From Bacteroidales bacterium (GTDB taxonomy: Bacteria > Bacteroidota > Bacteroidia > Bacteroidales > UBA7960): a DNA stretch of 5,025 nucleotides. The notes beneath the pieces were generated by a model. It had not been told where the DNA came from, ran no database searches, and worked only from the letters and a program-made list of their open reading frames with translations. Within the stretch, counting starts at the first letter, position 1; each line of letters begins with the position of its first letter. The translations under genes were made by a program, and so were the position numbers. The stretch covers positions 1-5,025 of the forward strand of contig SKYG01000232.1 of assembly GCA_007128045.1 (NCBI GenBank), written 5' to 3'. Shown here piece after piece: positions 1-5,025 of the stretch.

Positions 1-747
1 CATGAAAAAGGATATTACCTGGAACATCCGGCCCCCGAAGGATATTTTTCCGAACTGACATGCAATCTAATTGCATTGCAAATGGAACTTGTGCCAGAAG
101 ATCTACGCCCATATATACTGGGTTTTGTCAGAGACCAAATCACCTCGATGGATTACAGGGTATTTACAGGGATTTTGGGTACCTGGGCATACATCCACAT
201 ATTGAGGGAAGAAGACAGGGACTTGTTATACAAGATCGTGATGAACCGGGAGTATCCCGGCTGGGGATATTTTTTAGAACACCTGCATGCGTCAACTTTA
301 AACCAAACATGGGAAGGTAGTGGCGATTACAATCATTGCATGCTGGGTGGTATTGACGCATTCTTTTACGGTGACTTGCTTGGGATACGGATCGATGCTG
401 CCTCCAACGAAGGCCGGGTTGTCATCAATCCATTTTTTCCGGAAGGCCTGTCAGAAGCTTCCGGAAGCGTGAATACAGCATACGGAGTGGTGGCATCGGC
501 ATGGAAGAACGAAGGTCATAAGGTGACATGCCAGATCAGCATTCCTGCCAATACCAGGGGCATCTTTGTGTTTCCTGCCATACAGTCTGGTCAAAGCCTG
601 TATGTAGACGGCGTGCTGGTGGTTGAAGGTAACAAAGTGGCCAATGCTCTCCCGGATTGGATAAAAAGTGTTGGTGTAGGATCTGACCCTAATGACAACC
701 AGTTGGTATTGGGTTCAGGCAGCTACGAGGTTGTGATCAGCAGGTGA
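1..747 (+). CDS. GH78-type alpha-L-rhamnosidase, C-terminal 248 residues (5' partial)
   Basis: The frame is open from base 1 to the TGA at 745-747, so the window holds only the C-terminal part of a larger protein; GH78 enzymes usually have about 700-1100 residues. In fragment numbering, residues about 1-125 match the last helices of the GH78 (alpha/alpha)6 barrel: TGILGT at 56-61, then YPGWGYFLE, ASTLNQTWEG and GDYNHCMLGGIDAFFY in the usual order. Residues from about 128 to the end are a beta-rich tail (INPFFPEGL, TAYGVVASAW, IPANTRGIFVFP) that fits the Bac_rhamnosid_C sandwich. Family members remove terminal alpha-L-rhamnose with inversion, typically in the periplasm or at the surface in Bacteroidota; the export signal here would lie upstream. 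An oddity is Gln at 102 (bases 304-306), where the family normally has Glu (pattern TLWExW or SLTEAW); a Glu lies three residues later at 105. The family call is from recalled motifs and is fairly secure; activity and substrate are not. Confidence 0.88.
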   Translation, partial: HEKGYYLEHPAPEGYFSELTCNLIALQMELVPEDLRPYILGFVRDQITSMDYRVFTGILGTWAYIHILREEDRDLLYKIVMNREYPGWGYFLEHLHASTLNQTWEGSGDYNHCMLGGIDAFFYGDLLGIRIDAASNEGRVVINPFFPEGLSEASGSVNTAYGVVASAWKNEGHKVTCQISIPANTRGIFVFPAIQSGQSLYVDGVLVVEGNKVANALPDWIKSVGVGSDPNDNQLVLGSGSYEVVISR

Positions 748-781
748 TATGATCCCAAATTGGTCAGTGGAAACCTGTCTC

Positions 782-820
782 TTTGCCGGGTTATCATTCA
801 TATGAAGCAACCGAGGCAAA
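782..820. repeat. Nested imperfect inverted repeat in the gap between rhamnosidase and flavoprotein genes
   Basis: TTTGCC (782-787) pairs with GGCAAA (815-820). After a small 1x2 internal loop, GGTT (789-792) pairs with AACC (809-812). The apical loop contains the perfect 10-base palindrome TTCATATGAA (797-806). The structure lies 35 bases after the rhamnosidase stop, which would suit a 3'-end hairpin, but it is followed by an A-run rather than a T-run on the + strand, so it is not a standard intrinsic terminator. It could instead be a regulatory or mRNA-stabilising element, or chance. Confidence 0.4.
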
Positions 821-944
821 AAATAGATAGTAAATACTAAACCTCAAACGAATACAAATATTTGGTGCGGCAATGTTCCTGATATTGGTATTCCCCGGGA
901 AATACTTGTTAAAGGATATTTTTTTATATAATAAAACCGTAAAA

Positions 945-2801
945 ATGATGAAAAAACACTTATTGTTATTCGTTTCAGTATTTTATATGGTATTCGCCCT
1001 TCAGGCCAGCGAAGTGTTTGTCGAGGCCGAAAACTTTGACGTCAAGGGAGGTTGGGTCGTTGACCAGCAGTTTATGGATTTGATGGGTTCTTCATATCTT
1101 TTGGCTCATGGGATGGGTGTTCCAGTGGCGGACGCCGTTACGCAGGTGACGTTTCCATCAACGGGAGAGTACCGTGCATTTGTGCGTACCTTTAACTGGA
1201 CATCCCCATGGTATAGTGGTGAGGGTCCTGGTAGGTTTGCGCTTGTGGTTAATGGACAGGTCGTTGGTTCTCCGCTTGGTACAAAGGGTGACTCATGGAT
1301 GTGGCAGGAGGCAGGTGTTGTCAACATCACGCAGACAAATGCAACGGTATCCTTGCGCGACCTGACCGGGTTTAATGGACGCTGTGACGCCATATATTTT
1401 ACCAAGAGGAACTCCCCGCCCCCGGATGAAATGGCTTCACTGGAGCGATTTCGCAGGAAGCAATTAAATTTGCCTGGAAAACCTTTACATGCAGGGGATT
1501 ATGACTTTGTTGTTGTTGGAGGCGGTATAGCAGGGATTGCGGCAGCCATCTCAGCAGCCCGGCTTGGTTTGCAGGTTGCCCTGATCCAGGATCGCCCCGT
1601 GCTTGGCGGCAATAACAGCTCTGAAGTCAGGGTTCACCTGGGTGGTCGTATCAATCTGGAGCCATACCCTGCCCTGGGTGAAGTGGTAAAGGAGATTGGC
1701 CCTTCACGTGGCCGGAATGCACAACCCCCTGAAATATATGAAGATGAGAAAAAGATGGCCATGGTACTTGCCGAGGAGAACATCTCCCTGTTTACCAATT
1801 ACAGGGCGTATGACGTAAAAATGAGGCGCGGCCGGATCACACATGTGGTTGCCAGACACATTGAAACTTCTGAGGAATTGTCTTTTTCGGCTCCCGTATT
1901 TGCCGACTGCACGGGTGATGGCACCATCGGTTACCTGGCAGGTGCAGATTATGCAATGGGTCGTGAAGGACGGGATGAGTTTGGCGAGGAGACCGCACCC
2001 GAAGTGGCCGACAAGATGACCATGGGATCATCGGTACAGTGGTATTCTGTAGAAGAAGACAGCCCACAGCCTTTTCCCCCGTTTGAGTATGGGCTGGAAT
2101 TTAATGAAGAGAGCGTGCAAAAGGTAAAAATGGGAGAATGGAGCTGGGAGACCGGTATGAATCTGAACCAGATCTATGAGTTTGAAAAAATCCGTGACTA
2201 TGGTTTGCTGGTTATTTTTTCAAACTGGTCATACCTAAAAAACAAAAGTTCGGTAAAGGACGAATACCGCAATAGCCGACTTGACTGGGTAGCCTATGTG
2301 GCAGGGAAACGTGAGTCGCGGCGATTGCTTGGAGATATTATTTTAACTGAGAATGACATTGTTGATTATGTCATTTATCCCGATGCAAGTGCACCCACAT
2401 CCTGGACGATAGACCTTCATTATCCGCATCCTGAGAATTCGGAGCATTTCCCCGGACGTGAATTCAGGTCGATCGCCAAACACCAGATCATACACCCATA
2501 CCCTTTGCCTTACAGGTGTTTTTATTCGCGCAATGTTGACAACCTGTTCATGGCAGGCCGCAACATCAGTGTTACACATGTGGCTCTGGGAACGATACGC
2601 GTGATGCGCACCACAGGCATGATGGGCGAAGTGGTGGGCATGGCGGCAGCCATATCAAAAAGGCACAATACCAATCCGCGTGGTGTGTATTCCAGGTATT
2701 TGCATGAATTGCAGGAGCTCATGACACAGGGCGTCGGAAAATACGACGTTGAAGACGAACAAATTTACAACCTGGGAAGAACATTGGGTCCCAGGGAATA
2801 A
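945..2801 (+). CDS. Secreted FAD-dependent oxidoreductase (FAD_oxidored family) with N-terminal beta-rich domain
   Basis: The protein has 618 residues from the ATG at 945. That start is chosen because it gives a typical Sec signal peptide (MMKKH, then a hydrophobic core, cleavage probably near A21/S22). The upstream in-frame ATG at 873 would bury that signal behind 24 unlikely residues. Residues about 23-155 form a beta-rich, carbohydrate-binding-module-like region (VEAENFD near the start, LTGFNGRCDAIYFT near the end). The flavin domain begins at about 187 with the dinucleotide-binding motif GGGIAG (192-197). It continues with RPVLGGNNSSEVRV (217-230), DCTGDG (321-326), GKRESRRLLGD (454-464) and the C-terminal FAD-contact segment NLFMAGRN (533-540). 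This order is characteristic of the FAD_oxidored family. All key glycines are present and no frameshift is seen. The family is often annotated only as a putative or xanthan-lyase-associated oxidoreductase, so the substrate is unknown; the position after a rhamnosidase suggests a sugar or glycoside. Export is predicted by Sec, so the flavin would have to be inserted outside the cytoplasm unless the prediction is wrong. The 197-base gap leaves open whether it is cotranscribed with the rhamnosidase. Confidence 0.9.
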   Translation: MMKKHLLLFVSVFYMVFALQASEVFVEAENFDVKGGWVVDQQFMDLMGSSYLLAHGMGVPVADAVTQVTFPSTGEYRAFVRTFNWTSPWYSGEGPGRFALVVNGQVVGSPLGTKGDSWMWQEAGVVNITQTNATVSLRDLTGFNGRCDAIYFTKRNSPPPDEMASLERFRRKQLNLPGKPLHAGDYDFVVVGGGIAGIAAAISAARLGLQVALIQDRPVLGGNNSSEVRVHLGGRINLEPYPALGEVVKEIGPSRGRNAQPPEIYEDEKKMAMVLAEENISLFTNYRAYDVKMRRGRITHVVARHIETSEELSFSAPVFADCTGDGTIGYLAGADYAMGREGRDEFGEETAPEVADKMTMGSSVQWYSVEEDSPQPFPPFEYGLEFNEESVQKVKMGEWSWETGMNLNQIYEFEKIRDYGLLVIFSNWSYLKNKSSVKDEYRNSRLDWVAYVAGKRESRRLLGDIILTENDIVDYVIYPDASAPTSWTIDLHYPHPENSEHFPGREFRSIAKHQIIHPYPLPYRCFYSRNVDNLFMAGRNISVTHVALGTIRVMRTTGMMGEVVGMAAAISKRHNTNPRGVYSRYLHELQELMTQGVGKYDVEDEQIYNLGRTLGPRE

Positions 2802-2803
2802 TT

Positions 2804-3037
2804 ATGATCCCTTGCCTTTTACGCATGGAACGGTCATCGATCACCACCCTGACGGGCTTTGAATTGACACGGGGCGACTACCAACTGGTCTTTCCGGAAA
2901 TGTTGCATCTGGAGCGTTTGGAAGTGGAAGCAATTAACAAAAAGTCATTTTTGACAGCCCTTCCACCTGGCCAGCAAAATGAATACAGCTTTTCCATTAT
3001 CGTATATGGGGGAATTGGAAGCAATGACAGTAAGTAA
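2804..3037 (+). CDS. Short unrecognised reading frame (77 aa), possibly a gene remnant
   Basis: The frame begins with an ATG two bases after the flavoprotein stop and ends in TAA at 3035-3037. I do not recognise the product. It has no signal peptide and no membrane segment. From about residue 15 it reads like the end of a soluble beta-rich domain (GFELTRGDYQLVFPE, then HLERLEVEAIN, ending YGGIGSNDSK). Its codon choice resembles the neighbouring genes more than random sequence does. The flavoprotein ends at a family-typical place (YNLGRTLGPRE), so this is probably not a frameshifted tail of that protein. It could be a tiny translationally coupled gene, or the 3' remnant of a lost gene left after a deletion. 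The first dozen residues look less natural than the rest, which leans towards a remnant. A longer reading frame on the opposite strand overlaps it but has poor protein character. Confidence 0.4.
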   Translation: MIPCLLRMERSSITTLTGFELTRGDYQLVFPEMLHLERLEVEAINKKSFLTALPPGQQNEYSFSIIVYGGIGSNDSK

Positions 3038-3289
3038 ACTAAGCGCAATACATAGAAGGCAAAAGGTCGAAGGTCGGAGGTCGAAGGCGGAGAATCCCAT
3101 GCGGCCATCACGCTTCCATCCATTTTTGGAGATAACATGGTGCTGTAGCAGCAAACGCATGTAGCCATCTGGGGGTATGCAACGGCCTTTTCTTCCTGAC
3201 AATCCGTAAACACGCGATGAACTGGTTGAGTACTATCTTGACTCCTTTCATATTTTACCTGGCAGATGCATGCAGTTCCTGCGTCTTCG
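3038..3289. other. Convergent intergenic region without a recognisable gene
   Basis: This stretch separates the + strand genes from the convergent oxidoreductase gene. Apart from the heptamer repeat at 3064-3091 I see no convincing coding sequence, and no hairpin followed by a T-run in either direction. A 6-bp stem (ATGCAG 3270-3275 with CTGCGT 3279-3284, three-base loop) lies just past the - strand stop but lacks a U-tract. Short frames on both strands here have low-complexity or unnatural composition. Confidence 0.5.
3064..3091. repeat. Degenerate heptamer tandem repeat, four units of AGGTCGA
   Basis: Four consecutive 7-base units are visible: AGGTCGA (3064-3070), AGGTCGG (3071-3077), AGGTCGA (3078-3084) and AGGCGGA (3085-3091). 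The last unit is the most diverged. The repeat sits in a convergent intergenic gap outside any credible gene. Its unit length suggests slippage variation between strains; no function can be read from it. Confidence 0.7.
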
Positions 3290-4630
3290 TTACACTGTTC
3301 CTGGCGCTGGGATGATGGCTTTGATATCGACAGAACCGAATGCCGGTTCCTGGGGTCCGAGACGGAGGTTTGAATTCATGACTTCTTCCCAGGTGACTTC
3401 CTTGCCTGAATATGCCGACATCCTGCCCATGATGCCTACCAGCGTCGAGTTGGCGCAATCTTCACCGGTATTCAAGGGTGTATTGTTGCGAATGGCGGCG
3501 ACAAGGTCGATTATTTCCTGATCATAAGGGCTTTTAATGGCTTGTGGCGATGGTTGACCTTGCTCATCCAGTGGGTATTGGTATTGCCAGGTTGTTTCGC
3601 CCTGTAGGTTCTGTATGAAACTTCTGCAGTTTGACATGCCTTCGGTACCCATGATAAACTCTGAGACATTGTTTGCGCAACCGTTTATTTGCCGGCACAT
3701 GCTGTGCATATGGGTATTGTCGTCGAAAACATAATCCACGCTGAAGAAGTCATACTGATCTCCTGTCAATCGTCGGTGCCTTCCGCCGAATCCAACTGCT
3801 TTTACGGGGTATTTGCCTTTAAACCAGTGAACTACGTCGATGTTATGAATATGTTGTTCAATGATATGATCGCCTGAGAGCCAGCACCAGTTAACCCAAT
3901 CGCGCAACATGGCCTCCATGTCGTTCCAGCCGGGTTGCGGGTTCACATGCCAGAGTTGGGGCTGATTCCAATAGGCGCTTGCGCCAATGATCTCACCGAT
4001 GGCACCTGCTTTGATATGTTGGTAGGTGGTGACATAGTCTCTTTGGTGATGACGTTGCATGCCATGAATGACTTTGAGTCCGGCAACATCGGCCATGCGA
4101 GCAGAAGCCATGATGGCTCTGGCACCTACGGGGTCGACAGCTACGGGTTTTTCCATGAAAACGTGTTTTCTTGCCCTGACAGCCGCATCGAAATGGCTGG
4201 GACGAAAAAACGGAGGGGCAGCCAGCAATACGACATCTACATCTGACTCAATTACCTTCTGGTATGCATCAAAGCCGAGAAAGCATTTTTCGTCGGCTAT
4301 TTCAACATTTTTTCTTTCTTTTAATTGATTCCGGCATCTGTCAAGGCGTTCGGAAAACACATCGCCGAGTGCGGTGATCTCAAGTCCGGGCCCTGCATCC
4401 AGGAAGTTGATGGCGGCTCCGGTGCCACGGCCACCACATCCGATCAGTCCGGCTTTTAAGGTTCTACCAGCTGGTGCTTCGTCCAGAAAAACAGGTTCTT
4501 TACCACGTTTTGTGCGGCCGCTGCTACAGGATTTAAGTAAAACACCTGCACCCAGTGCACTCAGGGCAGCTACTGAAGCCGCATCTTTCATGAACCGGCG
4601 GCGATTTGACAATGTTGATTGTTGTTCCAT
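3290..4630 (-). CDS. Gfo/Idh/MocA-family NAD(P)-dependent oxidoreductase, Tat-exported, probable lipoprotein
   Basis: This is a complete 446-residue protein. The N-terminus has a twin-arginine motif (NRRRFMK, 9-15), a mildly hydrophobic Ala/Leu stretch (17-32), and LLKSC with Cys35 as a possible lipidation site. It would therefore be folded with its cofactor in the cytoplasm, exported by Tat and perhaps lipid-anchored. The Rossmann domain starts at about 58 with GLIGCGGRGTG (61-71). The family Lys motif EKP is at 160-162, and the catalytic-region motif GDHIIEQHIHNID is at 253-265. Substrate-side segments WNQPQLWHVN and DWVNWCW precede it. Length and motif order are normal for Tat-exported members common in Bacteroidota and Planctomycetota. 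Family members oxidise or reduce sugar, inositol or glycoside hydroxyls with tightly held NAD(H). GH109 glycosidases belong to the same fold family, but I see nothing that specifically marks this as GH109. The start puts the Tat motif at the usual distance. A small membrane-protein gene ends 83 bases upstream on the same strand. Confidence 0.92.
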   Translation of the reverse strand: MEQQSTLSNRRRFMKDAASVAALSALGAGVLLKSCSSGRTKRGKEPVFLDEAPAGRTLKAGLIGCGGRGTGAAINFLDAGPGLEITALGDVFSERLDRCRNQLKERKNVEIADEKCFLGFDAYQKVIESDVDVVLLAAPPFFRPSHFDAAVRARKHVFMEKPVAVDPVGARAIMASARMADVAGLKVIHGMQRHHQRDYVTTYQHIKAGAIGEIIGASAYWNQPQLWHVNPQPGWNDMEAMLRDWVNWCWLSGDHIIEQHIHNIDVVHWFKGKYPVKAVGFGGRHRRLTGDQYDFFSVDYVFDDNTHMHSMCRQINGCANNVSEFIMGTEGMSNCRSFIQNLQGETTWQYQYPLDEQGQPSPQAIKSPYDQEIIDLVAAIRNNTPLNTGEDCANSTLVGIMGRMSAYSGKEVTWEEVMNSNLRLGPQEPAFGSVDIKAIIPAPGTV

Positions 4631-4646
4631 TGGTTTATTTGTCGAC

Positions 4647-4677
4647 GATCAGCTCGTGTGTGTTTTATGTGCTGATT
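4647..4677. repeat. Short inverted repeat in the leader of the Gfo/Idh gene
   Basis: ATCAGC (4648-4653) is complementary to GCTGAT (4671-4676), and a G-T wobble outside extends the stem to 7 pairs around a 17-base loop. It lies in the 83-base gap between the small membrane-protein gene and the Gfo/Idh gene, about 17 bases before the ATG on the - strand. There is no adjacent T-run, so it is not a clear terminator. A stem of this size can easily occur by chance. Confidence 0.25.
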
Positions 4678-4713
4678 GTTATGCTTTTACTTCTTATTTT
4701 TATAGGAGTGGAG

Positions 4714-4974
4714 TTATTTTTTCTTTCTCCTGATGAGGAAAATGGCCACAGCAGCGACAACAACCAGCACCACTGCAATGATAATAAGCGTTGTGTGGTT
4801 GCCGGATGAGTTGTGGGTAACCACCGTGTCGAAGACCAGGTTTTGATCCATAAAGGAACTATCTTGTGCAGCCGTGTTATCGGTTGCTAACTCCTGATTC
4901 TGCGACATAAGTTGCCATGGCCAAAAGAAGCTCGCTGTCATCAGGGACGCGATAATTTTTTTGATGTATTTCAT
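4714..4974 (-). CDS. Small exported single-pass membrane protein (86 aa), function unknown
   Basis: I do not recognise a family. The protein has a Sec-type N-terminus (MKYIKKIIASLM, hydrophobic to about residue 20, possible cleavage near S24). A polar, Asn/Thr/Ser/Asp-rich segment follows at about 25-60. Then comes one strong transmembrane helix (about 62-81, rich in Ile, Val and Ala) and a terminal basic cluster, RRKKK (82-86). This predicts a type I protein with its short polar part outside and the basic tail in the cytoplasm. The layout recalls C-terminal sorting tails (helix plus basic cluster), but no LPXTG or PEP-like motif precedes the helix. The start is supported by an A/T-rich upstream tract (about 4978-4996), as is common before Bacteroidota starts, and by the well-formed signal. 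It is upstream of the Gfo/Idh gene on the same strand and may be cotranscribed. The clean signal-spacer-helix-basic-tail order makes a real gene likely. Confidence 0.72.
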   Translation of the reverse strand: MKYIKKIIASLMTASFFWPWQLMSQNQELATDNTAAQDSSFMDQNLVFDTVVTHNSSGNHTTLIIIAVVLVVVAAVAIFLIRRKKK

Positions 4975-5025
4975 TCGAATAAATTTTTTTAAATTGGTTA
5001 AATGGAACCCTCTAACGTTTATACA

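Noticed and set aside
857..864. AATATTTG as a Bacteroidota -7 promoter box (TAnnTTTG).
   Set aside because: The leading T is missing and there is no TTG-type -33 element at the right distance upstream, so it is not called.
906..932. TTGTTA and TATAAT as a promoter for the flavoprotein gene.
   Set aside because: The spacing is only 15 bases, the site would leave almost no leader before the ATG at 945, and sigma70-like boxes of this kind are weak evidence in an A/T-rich Bacteroidota leader.
873..944. A longer start for the flavoprotein at the ATG at 873.
   Set aside because: It would add 24 residues in front of a well-formed signal peptide, and no supporting ribosome-binding sequence is seen; the ATG at 945 fits better.
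1581..1605. Gln-Asp in place of the usual acidic residue at the end of the second Rossmann strand (VALIQDRP) as a defect of the flavoprotein.
   Set aside because: As I recall, QDRPVLGGN is the normal form in this FAD_oxidored family, so it is not treated as an anomaly.
3064..3091. The heptamer array as a CRISPR or iteron array.
   Set aside because: The units are directly adjacent with no spacers, there are only four, and no cas or replication gene is nearby.
2878..3213. A 111-residue frame on the - strand overlapping the convergent gap.
   Set aside because: It spans the heptamer repeat, has no recognisable domain or signal, and overlaps a better coding-like frame on the + strand.
3270..3284. 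Hairpin ATGCAG/CTGCGT as the terminator of the Gfo/Idh gene.
   Set aside because: The stem is short and no T-run follows on the - strand.

Overview
The window looks like a polysaccharide- or glycoside-degradation region of a Bacteroidota (Bacteroidetes) genome. The signs are moderate GC, A-rich sequence instead of Shine-Dalgarno sites in front of starts, Sec and Tat export signals on the enzymes, and the enzyme families themselves (GH78-type rhamnosidase, secreted FAD_oxidored-type flavoprotein, Tat-exported Gfo/Idh/MocA oxidoreductase). This assignment is inferred from sequence style only; there is no rRNA or other marker gene.

Layout. On the + strand, 1-747 is the 3' end of a GH78-type alpha-L-rhamnosidase whose start lies upstream of the window. 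A 197-base gap with a nested inverted repeat (782-820) follows. Then comes a complete secreted FAD-dependent oxidoreductase with an N-terminal beta-rich domain (945-2801), and two bases later a short unrecognised reading frame (2804-3037). The convergent gap 3038-3289 holds a short heptamer tandem repeat (3064-3091) and no gene or clear terminator. On the - strand, a small signal-peptide plus single-TM protein (4974-4714) is followed by a Tat-type Gfo/Idh/MocA oxidoreductase lipoprotein (4630-3290). These two may form one transcription unit.

How they might work together. The rhamnosidase would release or trim L-rhamnose from glycans or glycosides in the periplasm or at the cell surface. The flavoprotein and the Gfo/Idh enzyme both carry export signals, so two redox enzymes are predicted outside the cytoplasm next to a glycosidase. 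That would fit an oxidative route for sugar or glycoside modification, but the substrate cannot be read from the sequence and the two enzymes lie on opposite strands. The points most worth a second look are the apparent Gln at the usual catalytic-base position of the rhamnosidase, the exported redox pair, and the coding-like orphan fragment at 2804-3037. I see no clear evidence of a wholly new system.
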